NCBI GenBank assembly: GCA_035556755.1 | Contig: DATMEP010000082.1 | Location: forward strand, 1 to 37,143 | DNA length: 37,143 nt | Reading direction: 5' to 3' | From: VRUE01 sp035556755 | GTDB lineage: Bacteria > Actinomycetota > Thermoleophilia > Solirubrobacterales > 70-9 | Shown here: one piece after another, positions 9,298 through 17,282 of the stretch | Numbering within the stretch: position 1 is the first letter of the stretch | How the letters are laid out: every line of letters starts with the position of its first letter | Position numbers and translations under genes: made by a program | Notes under the pieces: generated by a model | Told to the model about the DNA's origin: nothing | The model's database searches: none | The model's input: the letters and a program-made list of their open reading frames with translations, nothing else

Positions 9298-9449
9298 CCC
9301 GGCCGCGCGGCACGGCGTCGGCTGCCGAGCCGGCACACGCGCAGCGTCTGCGACGAGGATCGCGGCGCGCAAGCGAACAGGCAGCGTCGCCGAGGCTCGG
9401 AATCCTGCGCTCGCTGTATCGCGAATACCTGCGCCTGAAGCGGAGTTGA
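9294..9449 (+). CDS. Small basic protein at the end of the transfer operon
   Basis: A 51-aa Arg-rich frame starting with GTG that overlaps the XF1762 stop (GTGA). The C-terminus has an amphipathic helix-like stretch (LGILRSLYREYLRLKRS). No family is recognised. The overlap and the continuing operon pattern support it; the short length and high GC keep confidence low. The recombinase begins 38 bases downstream. Confidence 0.4.
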   Translation: MTRPRGTASAAEPAHAQRLRRGSRRASEQAASPRLGILRSLYREYLRLKRS

Positions 9450-9487
9450 CATCCGCGCGGGTGATGATCTCATCTCCACAGAGCGAT

Positions 9488-11151
9488 ATGGCCGACATTC
9501 CCGCAGTCATCTACGCCGCGAAGTCTTCCCCGGACCCAAAGGACAGTGTCGCCTCCCAGATCACCGCCACGCGCGCCAAGCTCGACGCGCTCGGGGGCCG
9601 CAGCCTCGTCGCCGAGCCGTTCAGCGAGGAGAACGTCTCCGGCTATCGTCGTAGCCGCGGACCCAAGCTTGAGGCGGCAATGGCGACGGCGAAAGCCGCC
9701 GCTGCCGAGCACGGCCAAGCCGAGTTGTGGGTCTTTCACAGCACCCGCCTCGCACGTGGCAGCGGTCGCGTCCGCGAGGCACGTGCGCTCGGGGAGGTCT
9801 TCTATGACCTGCGTCGCCACGGCGTAGCGCTGCGTTCCGCCGAGGACGATCCTTATGTCACCGACGAGGCTTTCATCGGGATGGCCAGCAAGATGGCCAA
9901 CAAGTACAGCGATGACCTCTCTACTCACGTCCGCCGCGGCAAGCTCGGCCAGTTCGAGCGCGGCGAGCGTCTCGGTGGTCCCGTTCCCGACGGATACCAA
10001 CTGATCCGCTCGCTTGCAGACGGAACCACCGTTAACGAGTACGTCTACGACGACGAGCGTGCTCCCATTTTCCGCCGTGCGCGCGATCTGGCACTCGACG
10101 GCTACGCCCCGGCATCCATCGCCCGCAACTCAATGCCGAGGGTCACCGCACCAAGATCGGCAAGGCTTGGACGCGGCGCCGCGTCCAAGACACGCTCTCC
10201 AACCCCTTCTACGCCGGCCGCGTCGTCATCAACCGCGGCAAGCCCAACCAGCGGACTCGTCCCGGTACCTGGCCAGCGCTGATAGCGCCAGATGATTTCG
10301 ACCGCATTCAGCGCATGACCGCGAAACGCGACAAAGCCGCGAAAAACCACGTTGCCCGAACCGGTCGGCGCACCACGCGCTATGTCCTGGCGCGGCTTGG
10401 GCGCTGCGACCGCTGCGGGGAGCGCATGTACTGCGTCACCAGCCCTTACAAGCGCAAGGACGGTACCCAGCAACGCTGCTATGTCTGCGCCAACGTCAAG
10501 TCCGCCACGGGTCTCTGCGACCAACCGCGAGTCGATGCCGCCCAAGCGGACGCGTCAGTCGTCAAACACCTCGACCAACTCTTTATCGACTTTGACGCCT
10601 GGCTCGCCAGCCTCACCCAATCGACCGAGCGCCATCGCGCGACGCTTGAAACGCAACTCGCGAACGCGCTGGACGAACTCAGGCGACTTGACCACTTGGA
10701 GTCCAAACTTCGCGCCCGCTACCTCGAAGCCGTCGCCAACGATGAACCCAACCAACGCGCCGTCGAGGACAGCCTTAACCACGTCATCCACGACAAGACA
10801 CACCAGCAGGCGGCTGTTCGCGACCTCCAAACCCAACTGGCTGCCGAGCCCGCGGACCCGTCCATCGACGCGATGCTTGATGTGTACAGCCAGCTCGCCG
10901 CCGCGGTGCGCAGCCACGACAACGACAGCGTCGCAGACCTCAACGAGCGGCTGCGCACGGTCTTCAAGGAGGTCAGGATCGACACGGTTGACGAGAACAC
11001 TGTCGGCCTCCTTCCAGTCCTCCGCGATGACGTGCTCGACCGCTACGAGGATCTCATCCCTGTCATGGCCGACGAAACCGGCGCGACGCCCAGCCTCGCG
11101 GTACCGCCGACCAGCCCGGCCGTGCTCTGGACCGCAAACGCGCCGCGCTAG
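9488..11151 (+). pseudogene. Large serine recombinase (integrase), one-base frameshift
   Basis: The frame from ATG 9488 has an N-terminal resolvase domain (AVIYAAKSS, LWVFHSTRLARGSGRV, FIGMASKMANKYSDDLS) and enters the recombinase domain (GGPVPDGYQLI). Around 10126-10130 the frame is lost. The next frame continues exactly in register with LNAEGHRTKIGKAWTRRRVQ and NPFYAGRVVI, a zinc ribbon (CDRCGERMYC, then CYVC and a later Cys), a coiled coil and a C-terminus ending at 11151. One missing base after GCCCGC explains the break, so the gene is either inactivated or carries a sequencing error. The usual Y-x-R-x-S motif reads YAAKS here: the nucleophile Ser is present but the Arg is replaced by Ala. 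This is the probable integrase of the ICE. Confidence 0.85.
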
Positions 11152-11272
11152 CAACCCCTTTTGACGACGGTCGGTGATCGCGGGTTGCCATTCCATCCGG
11201 AATCTGATCTCGTCTCAAGCGATGCGACGAAAGGAACACCAATGAACGACGACACTTGGGGCAGGCGCAGAC

Positions 11273-11516
11273 ATGACCTCGCGCGAACCTGTCGTAGGGG
11301 AACGCTTCGTGTTGCTCTGCAACGTTGATCGTTACCCCCACTTCATCGCCGCCCGTGGCTCCGAAGGGAACTATCACCGATGTCTCGCAGGGGGCAGTCA
11401 GTCTCCGACTCGACAATCCCCTGCCGGGCGCCGAGGAGTGGGACAACGAGATCGTCTGGAGCGCGGATCTCGGACAGGACATCTGGACGAACGCGGCACC
11501 GCTTTCGGATCGCTGA
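11273..11516 (+). pseudogene. Frameshifted small gene, DUF4314-like
   Basis: Two overlapping frames read as parts of one small protein: EPVVGERFVLLCNVDRYPHF in the frame from 11273, then PKGTITDVSQGAVSLRLDNP and EEWDNEIVW in another frame from about 11355 to the stop at 11516. Together they resemble a short SH3-barrel-like protein of the DUF4314 type (GDRVxLxxM ... GTxGTVTxI). The switch lies around 11345-11362. An alternative upstream ATG at 11242 closes after 28 codons. Likely a decayed ICE accessory gene; the family match is from the pattern only. Confidence 0.4.
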
Positions 11517-11614
11517 ATCCGCTCGATCTAGACGTGGGGGCGACGAGGCCGGGCTCTGCTAGGGGCGCAGACCGCTTGAATCAAGGGGGGTAAAGGATCA
11601 CCCTCGGTCGGACG

Positions 11615-12991
11615 TCATCCACCGGGCGGGATCCGCTCCCAGCAGTAGGAAACCTCAGCTCTGTCGGCGGGCACCTGCTTGCCCTCGCCTTTCGCGCCCG
11701 CCTCCGTCTTGCTTCTGCCGTTACTCATTGAGGTCGCGCCAGCCACGGCCGGCTCCGTGACGCACAATTCTCGGGCGAGTTCGACAGCCTGGTCCAACGC
11801 TAGCTTGGGGTCACTCGGAGGTCCGATGGCGACATCGGTGACCTGGTCCTTCTGGATGCCGATCAGCCTGGCCGAGTCGGGGTCGAGCTCGCCGGCCACG
11901 ATCGCGCGCTCATCGAGTCGGCCGATGTAGACCCGATTGCTGTTCTCAGCGACGAAGAAGCCGACGATCGCCTTCTGGTTGTTTCGGATCACAGCGGCGC
12001 CGCGGAGCTCGTTGTCGTTGGCGGCTCGCACATATTCGATCCCGCCGAGGAAGATGGAGAGCGCCAGGAACACTGAGAGCGCGAGGTAGGCGATGTTCTC
12101 GGTGATCCGTGCGGCGCAGTAGGTGAGGAGGATCATCAGGGCGCCGAGCACGAAGAAGGCGATGAACTGGTCGGCGTCGAGCGAATCGAGCGTCACAGCG
12201 AAGACGACGATCTCGAATGCGAACACCAACCCGATCAGGAGGGCGGTTCTGACCGCGTGAGAGCGCTCCTCGACAGCTTCGAGCTTCGCTGGATCCGAGA
12301 TCCGCTCGGCGCGACGGCCGAAGAAGACGTATGCGATGAGATAGAAGGCGCTCGCCAGCAGTCCGGCGAGGATCGCCGGCACCAGGGCGCTGGCCCCGGT
12401 GACCACCAGGTCTTGGGTCGGAACGACCGAGAGCGCCTCCTCCTTCGGCAGGCCAGTCGCGTCGAAGCGCGCCCACTGGATGGCGCCACCGACGAACGTC
12501 ACGAAGCCGACGACGCCAATCCCGGTGGCGATCGCGGCGAGGACAGGTGCGATGTTCTCCCAAGCACCCTTCGGGGGCTCGGCGTTCTCCTTCGGGGTCG
12601 TGGCGATCGAGACCTCATCTACTTCGGCGACGATCGAGAGCCTTCTGAGGCCTGAGGCATCGGCGAGCGCTTCGGCGATCACCACCTCGACCTCACCGGC
12701 GAAGCGCCGCAGCTCATCGGCCGCTGCTGCCGTCATCCGCACGGGATAGCGAACTGCGAGCAACACGAGCTGCCTGATGCTTGCATCGGGCCACGCACCC
12801 TCGAGTGCGGCGAAGTAGGCGGGCCCGAAGCGCTGACGGGCGCGCCGAGACAGCTCGGCTTCGATCCGAGGGCTGTACTCCCGCATCAGTCCCATCAGGT
12901 CGGCGTCGTCGACAGACGAATCGCCGGCCGAGATCACAACCTCGTAGACAGCCCTAAGGGTCTCGGGGGCGTCGGGCTCCGCGCTGGCCAC
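11615..12991 (-). CDS. Polytopic membrane protein of unknown function
   Basis: A 458-aa protein read from a GTG at 12991. Residues 1-140 are soluble and helical with many Arg/Glu (for example RIEAELSRRARQRF). Five hydrophobic segments follow at about 148-171, 197-224, 247-268, 275-293 and 300-317. A C-terminal soluble domain of about 130 residues has short strands (GFFVAENSNRVYIGRL) and a Ser/Lys-rich tail. I do not recognise the family. It stands alone, convergent with the genes to its left, between the ICE integrase and the second recombinase remnant, so it is probably island cargo. A phage-defence or stress membrane effector is conceivable but not shown by sequence. Confidence 0.7.
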   Translation of the reverse strand: MASAEPDAPETLRAVYEVVISAGDSSVDDADLMGLMREYSPRIEAELSRRARQRFGPAYFAALEGAWPDASIRQLVLLAVRYPVRMTAAAADELRRFAGEVEVVIAEALADASGLRRLSIVAEVDEVSIATTPKENAEPPKGAWENIAPVLAAIATGIGVVGFVTFVGGAIQWARFDATGLPKEEALSVVPTQDLVVTGASALVPAILAGLLASAFYLIAYVFFGRRAERISDPAKLEAVEERSHAVRTALLIGLVFAFEIVVFAVTLDSLDADQFIAFFVLGALMILLTYCAARITENIAYLALSVFLALSIFLGGIEYVRAANDNELRGAAVIRNNQKAIVGFFVAENSNRVYIGRLDERAIVAGELDPDSARLIGIQKDQVTDVAIGPPSDPKLALDQAVELARELCVTEPAVAGATSMSNGRSKTEAGAKGEGKQVPADRAEVSYCWERIPPGG

Positions 12992-13339
12992 TGCTCAGCT
13001 CGCTCGGGTAAGGGTGCTTGGCACAACAGCCACTTGCAGCCGTGGGTTCGATGCGAGGTCGATCGTGACGCCTCTCAGCACAGGACACATGGACGAAACC
13101 TGTCGGGATGAGCCTAGTTGTCTCTCGGTGGTCTGCGCAAGCGCACCGGCGACGACCACGAGTAGGCGCATCCCGACCCCCCTTTGACGCTAAGTATCTG
13201 CCCGTAGAACTCACGGCTAACACGCTATGCAAAGCCATACCACACCGGACCCCTACGAGCAAAAACACTTAAGTATCAGCGGCGATTCCCATACGCTGGT
13301 AGGTGCAACACCCACTGCTCCTCCCCAACCGAGTGCGAT
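12992..13339. other. 348-bp stretch without a convincing gene
   Basis: An open frame on the minus strand (13268-12954) has no protein-like character and overlaps the start of the membrane-protein gene. The stretch is less GC-rich than its surroundings near 13190-13300, where TAAGTATC occurs twice (about 13192 and 13270), once followed by TG and once by AG. It probably holds the promoter of the membrane-protein gene and the broken left edge of the recombinase remnant. Confidence 0.4.
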
Positions 13340-13996
13340 TTGACGACGGTGCGGCGGGCGCCAATCGACACCAGCGTCTACAACTACTTCCTCAACGTCG
13401 GACTCTACCTTGAGGAGACGCGCGCCCAGATCATGGCCGCGAGCGAGCAGAAGGTCGCCGAGATCGGCGGACTTCACGCGAGCGCCCAGGACCAGGCTGC
13501 GAAGGCGAGGGAGCGGCTTGAGCGCGTGAAGGGTGACTACGTGGCGGGCGAGCTGACTACGAGCGAGTGGCGGGAGCTACGGGCCGAGCTTGAGCCGGCC
13601 GCCGAGGCCGCCGATCGCGAGTGCGAACGCCTCGCCTCGCAGTTGCAGGCGACCGAAGCCGACCCGACCCTTGTGGGTATCGAGGCGAGTCTGTTGGAAC
13701 GCCTGGCCAGCATCCGGGCCGCGCTCGCCGGCCAGGTCACGGATGCCGCAGGGGTCGACGCCATCCGCGCCGCGCTGATGCGCGTCTTCGATCGGTTCGT
13801 CCTCCACAAGGGACGGCCGGAGGGACGGGCCAACCTTGACCTTATCGGGGAGGGGTACTGGATCGAGCCCGTCGCCAGCGAGGAGGCCATCGCTGCTCTG
13901 GCCGGCAAACGGCAGCAGCAGGCCGAGAACAATTTCAATCGCACTTTGGTCTACCGGCAATTGTTTGGTCCGATACCGATTCCAGGCTCGGATTGA
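13340..13996 (+). pseudogene. C-terminal remnant of a second large serine recombinase
   Basis: This 218-codon frame matches only the C-terminal third of serine recombinases: RRAPIDTSVYNYFLNVGLYL after the zinc ribbon, a long coiled coil (EKVAEIGG region through ERLERVKGDYVAGELTTSEW) and the beta-rich end (LMRVFDRFVLHKG). The catalytic, recombinase and zinc-ribbon parts are missing; upstream in-frame sequence is not recombinase-like, so it is truncated at about 13345. The frame ends TLVYRQLFGPIPIPGSD, and the DNA for LVYRQLFGPI is the first copy of the 29-bp repeat that bounds every following unit. It differs from the recombinase at 9488, so it came from another element. Confidence 0.75.
13946..13974 (+). 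repeat. Boundary repeat copy 1 (in recombinase 3' end)
   Basis: The 29-bp core is TTGGTC, then TACCGG, then CAATTG, then TTTGG, one variable base (here T) and CCGAT. It encodes LVYRQLFGP plus the start of the next codon at the end of the recombinase remnant. Homology stops soon after the core on both sides when compared with copies 2-5, which marks it as a discrete site. It is the left boundary of unit 1. Confidence 0.85.
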
Positions 13997-14211
13997 CGCT
14001 CAGGCGAAGGCGCGGATCACGCCGCGATGCCAATACTTCTGGGTCTGGCCGCATCGAAAAGTACCCGGGAGCGTCGCGGTCCTCCTCGCCACGTTCTGCG
14101 AGTTGCGTCAGCCGCTGTAGCTCGCTCTGCACAGACTTCTCTGGTATCTCCGCCTTGGCAAAAATCGCCTGGCCGTTCCTTAGAGCCAGCAGGGCTCCTT
14201 AAGCTCGCCGC
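13997..14211 (-). other. Possible remnant frame at the start of unit 1
   Basis: On the minus strand, from about 14189 to the repeat, a frame reads GALLALRNGQAIFAKAEIPE, then SELQRLTQLAERGEEDRDAP and GYFSMRPDPEVLASRRDPRL, which looks more protein-like than a random shadow. It begins right after a stop, has only a GTG at 14132 as start, and runs into the repeat. It may be the end of a gene cut by recombination. The plus strand here must also hold the promoter of the gene at 14212. Confidence 0.25.
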
Positions 14212-15000
14212 GTGGAACCTTTCTTTTACTGGCGCGAGGAATGGGACCGGCTCTTGATCCGGCCCGAGGATCTGCGGGCTATCGAGCATCGCTTGTCAGC
14301 CGGTATCGGGGAAGCCCTCCCCGGTCAGAAGCCCTGGAAGTTGCTCACGTGGCACGACCGCTTCCAATCGGCGGGAGTCGGTTCGGTGGAGTTCCAAGTC
14401 GTTGAGCTTCGCGCTCGCTACCGAACGATGATCTCGCTCGGCATGGTGATCGCCCGCACCCCGGAGGACGTGACCTTGAAGGCAGTCATGGACGCGCCAA
14501 AACGCGATCCGATGCGACCGAATCGCACCACCTACGAGACCGATGCACCGCCCAAGGCGGTGGAACTGAATTTGGAAACCGGGCCACCTTGGGGGAAGCG
14601 ACCAGGCGCTCAACTTCAGGTTTGGTCCCGCGAACGGATCAGCGGCCAGAACGTCCTTTCCTTTGTCACGCCGCACATCGAGCAGACCGTTCGCAAAGCA
14701 CCTCAACCTGAGCCGGTCGGGATCGCTGCCGCGCTCCTTGGAGCTGCAGCGCCTGATGTCTTACTCGCGTTCGATCTGATCAGCCCTGCTCTTGCCCTGC
14801 TCCTGGTCTTCATACTCGGCTGCGGCTTCTACTTCTCCACGATCCGAGCCATGGGGTGGTTGTTTCCGCCGCTTGAGTTTTTGCCTGATGAGCACACGTT
14901 GTCGCGCTGGCAGAAAACCTGGCGCGTGTTCAAGGGCGTGAGCGCTGCGGTGGTCGGCCTCGTCGGAATCGCTGGCTTCGTGCTCGCCCTCGGGCAGTAG
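14212..15000 (+). CDS. Unknown membrane-anchored protein (unit 1)
   Basis: A 262-aa protein read from GTG 14212; no clear Shine-Dalgarno sequence precedes it. Residues 1-165 are soluble and mixed alpha/beta (EFQVVELRARYRTMISLGMV). Hydrophobic segments follow at about 169-190, 193-210 and 242-261, with a short loop between. The layout of a soluble domain followed by a C-terminal membrane anchor is shared with many effector proteins of defence islands, but no catalytic motif is visible. The family is not recognised. It converges with the RNase HI gene, ten bases downstream. Confidence 0.6.
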   Translation: MEPFFYWREEWDRLLIRPEDLRAIEHRLSAGIGEALPGQKPWKLLTWHDRFQSAGVGSVEFQVVELRARYRTMISLGMVIARTPEDVTLKAVMDAPKRDPMRPNRTTYETDAPPKAVELNLETGPPWGKRPGAQLQVWSRERISGQNVLSFVTPHIEQTVRKAPQPEPVGIAAALLGAAAPDVLLAFDLISPALALLLVFILGCGFYFSTIRAMGWLFPPLEFLPDEHTLSRWQKTWRVFKGVSAAVVGLVGIAGFVLALGQ

Positions 15001-15009
15001 AAACGCTCA

Positions 15010-15501
15010 CTACTCCATGAGGCGACGGCTCCGCTCGGCGTAGGCGTCCTTTTGGGCGCAGGCGAGTGTGTCCGCGTACTCGTTCCACTCGTCCCCGGTG
15101 TGACCGCCGACCTTCACCCAGTCCACCTTGCGACTGGCAGCCTCGGTGGACAGCTGCTTCCAGAGATCGCGGTTCTTCACCGGCTTCCCGTCCGCCGTCC
15201 GCCAGCCGTTGCCTTGCCAGCGCTGAAGCCGTTCCTTGAAATTCTTCATCACGTAGGTGGAGTCGATGTGGACGCACACGTGCGCCTGCGCGGGCAAGGC
15301 GCGCAATCCGGTGATGACCGCCATCAGCTCCATCTGGTTGTTCGTGGTTTTGAAGGCGCCACCGGAGACCTCCCACCGCTCGCCGATGCCATCGAAACGG
15401 CGGGCGAAAAGGACTGCCGCGTACCCACCGGCGCCGCTGGTCTTGTTGGCGCAGGCGCCGTCGGTCCAGATGTCGTATCTGAGGTCGCTGAGGGAAACCA
15501 G
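15010..15501 (-). CDS. Ribonuclease HI
   Basis: Type 1 RNase H, which cleaves the RNA strand of RNA-DNA hybrids. All catalytic motifs are present: WTDGACANK (first Asp), TTNNQMELMA (Glu), HIDSTYVM (Asp), and GGHTGDEWNEYAD (His and last Asp). The first ATG in frame, at 15333, would remove the first Asp and about 50 residues. The full domain reads back to about 15480, but no ATG, GTG or TTG exists between it and an in-frame stop further upstream. I therefore start at the only near-start codon, CTG 15501. Either CTG is used or the original start was lost when the unit was joined. Confidence 0.75.
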   Translation of the reverse strand: MVSLSDLRYDIWTDGACANKTSGAGGYAAVLFARRFDGIGERWEVSGGAFKTTNNQMELMAVITGLRALPAQAHVCVHIDSTYVMKNFKERLQRWQGNGWRTADGKPVKNRDLWKQLSTEAASRKVDWVKVGGHTGDEWNEYADTLACAQKDAYAERSRRLME

Positions 15502-15645
15502 GATGCCCGCAGTCTGACTAACGACTGTCGATTGGACGTTGCCGGACTACTCGGGCTGCCTGCACTAGGGCAGGCGCCTGTTGCGCATTCCATGCGAAGC
15601 GACGGTCTCGAAACAGCACGCCGCTACTCCGATGAGCAGCTGCGC

Positions 15646-15674
15646 TTGGTCTACCGGCAGTTGTTTGGGCCGAT
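15646..15674 (+). repeat. Boundary repeat copy 2
   Basis: Same core with CAGTTG instead of CAATTG and G at the variable base. It still reads RLVYRQLFGPIRISSEQ then stop in frame, and the base changes relative to copy 1 are mostly synonymous. It lies between the RNase HI gene and the RusA-like gene and ends unit 1. Confidence 0.85.
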
Positions 15675-15779
15675 CCGGATTTCGAGCGAGCAGTAGGTGG
15701 GTCCTCGTGTTTCCTTCGGTAGGGACCCAGGGGCAACTCCCGTTTCGGAAGCCACGCGGCTACGTACTACGGTGATGGC

Positions 15780-17126
15780 ATGTCCATCGAGGATGTTCTT
15801 CCCAAGCCCCTCGAGGGGGCCGAGCTCGACCGGTACATCCGCCTGCGTCGGGCGGAGCCCCGGCGGCTCTATCTCGACGCCGTCGACGCCGAACGGCGGT
15901 CTCTCGAGATTTACCTCGAGAGCGATGAGCTTCTTCGCCACCCCCGCAATCGCACGCAGAAGGTGCGGATGGATGCCATCCGAGCGGACCTGAGGACCCA
16001 GGTCCGCACCCAGCTGCAGCAGCTTCGGCGGCGAGCCTTCCGGGGTCCTGTTTCCGTCGAGCTGGACCTACATGCGGTTGCCGTCGAGCAGCCCTCGTCG
16101 TCCCCACCGGCGGTCAAGGCCTATCTCGATCTGCTCAAGGGCCTTATATACGAGGACGACCGCAGCATCTGCCATCTCCGGGTGGCGCGCCATGCCCGCG
16201 ACAACCCGATATTCCGCGAGGCTCCGGAGGATTGGCTCTACCGCCCCGACCGGCGGGCTCCGCACGGCCCGCCGGAGGGCGTCGCTGTCCGCTTGCGGAT
16301 CATGCCCCAGCGCGTGTACACCAGTGACTACGACCGCGCGTTTCGGCTTCGCGACACGATCTGGGAAGACGACGGGTTCCGCAGCCCTTGGTCTGACGAG
16401 GACGGGCACCCCTTTTGGGAATCGGGGTGGCGGCCGAACGACGACGACGATCGCCTCGATGAGCTACGCGCAGAGCATCGCGCCGACCTCAACGAGGAGG
16501 GTCCGCTCTACGGGTCGGGCGGTCTCTACGACGACGAGTCGATGCAGGCGGCGCGGATCGGGGAGCGACAGCGGCGCGTGCGCGAGTACCGGGCGCTGCG
16601 TCACAAGCTCCTGCTGGATCAGCGGCCTCAGGACTACGACCGGCCGGGGTCGCGCTCCGAGCTCGATGAGCTGCTTTGGAGCGGCATGGGTGAGTACGCG
16701 AAGCTGCTCCGGGATCGCGACGCACTCATGGCCGGATCGTTCTTCTTGCCGTTGCCGCCCGAGACCAGCACGGGCACCGACTGGCGCAACATGGTCCGTG
16801 ATGCGATGGATGAGCACCGGCGCAAGTTCGCCATCGTCGCCAGGGAACCGCTCGACACCGGTCTGGCCCTCGACATCGCGGTGCGCGGCGCCGGCGCCAA
16901 CCGGCGTGATCTCGACAACCTTGCCCGCGACGTTCTCGTCCCCTTCGAGCAGCTCTACTGCGCGGACAAGCGTGGGAGCGTCGTCTCCTACCGCGTCTAC
17001 GTGGCCGAGGGTGAACGTGACGAGGTACGCGTCCTAGTGATGACCGATTCTCGCCTGCACCAGCTCGAGGACGCGATCGCTCAGGCCCGTCAGTGGAGCC
17101 TGAGCCACGGTCCGCAGTTCGACTGA
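15780..17126 (+). CDS. Unknown protein with two RusA-like halves (unit 2)
   Basis: A 448-aa protein, the only gene of unit 2. Two regions resemble RusA Holliday-junction resolvases, whose core is DxDN...K...DAL...DD. Region 1 (about 90-175) has AVKAYLDLLKGLIYEDDRSI, then CHLRVARHA and VAVRLRIMP; it keeps the DD pair but not the DxDN. Region 2 (about 345-425) has GLALDIAVRG, RRDLDNLARDVLVPFEQLYC and a final strand (DEVRVLVM); it keeps DLDN but not the DD. Between them lies a charged Asp/Glu/Arg-rich helical linker. RusA acts as a dimer, so this may be a fused, asymmetric pair with complementary half-sites. The fold call is from motif reading only. ATG 15780 follows a short leader after the repeat. 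Confidence 0.5.
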   Translation: MSIEDVLPKPLEGAELDRYIRLRRAEPRRLYLDAVDAERRSLEIYLESDELLRHPRNRTQKVRMDAIRADLRTQVRTQLQQLRRRAFRGPVSVELDLHAVAVEQPSSSPPAVKAYLDLLKGLIYEDDRSICHLRVARHARDNPIFREAPEDWLYRPDRRAPHGPPEGVAVRLRIMPQRVYTSDYDRAFRLRDTIWEDDGFRSPWSDEDGHPFWESGWRPNDDDDRLDELRAEHRADLNEEGPLYGSGGLYDDESMQAARIGERQRRVREYRALRHKLLLDQRPQDYDRPGSRSELDELLWSGMGEYAKLLRDRDALMAGSFFLPLPPETSTGTDWRNMVRDAMDEHRRKFAIVAREPLDTGLALDIAVRGAGANRRDLDNLARDVLVPFEQLYCADKRGSVVSYRVYVAEGERDEVRVLVMTDSRLHQLEDAIAQARQWSLSHGPQFD

Positions 17127-17171
17127 GGGCGACCCGGCGGATTTAGGAAGGCCGCCATGCACGAGCGGCCC

Positions 17172-17200
17172 TTGGTCTACCGGCAATTGTTTGGGCCGAT
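17172..17200 (+). repeat. Boundary repeat copy 3
   Basis: Same core with G at the variable base. It lies 46 bp after the RusA-like gene. A 19-codon frame from ATG 17157 to TAA 17216 runs through it and reads MHERPLVYRQLFGPIRIAA, with AGGAAG six bases before the ATG. Whether that peptide is made or is only the remnant of a recombinase tail cannot be told from sequence. Confidence 0.85.
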
Positions 17201-17282
17201 CCGAATAGCGGCGTAACATGGGCCGCGCGGCGCTTCACGCATGAGTGCACCCTCCGGGGTGCCAGGCTGATATGCACCGCTC

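Noticed and set aside
8930..9487. N-terminal extension of the recombinase frame
   Set aside because: It runs through the XF1762 gene in another frame; resolvase similarity begins only after ATG 9488.
12954..13268. 104-aa minus-strand frame
   Set aside because: No protein-like pattern and it overlaps the start of the convincing membrane-protein gene.
15052..15696. 214-codon plus-strand frame across the RNase HI gene
   Set aside because: Opposite a gene with a full catalytic set; only its last codons (the repeat 2 peptide) are of interest.
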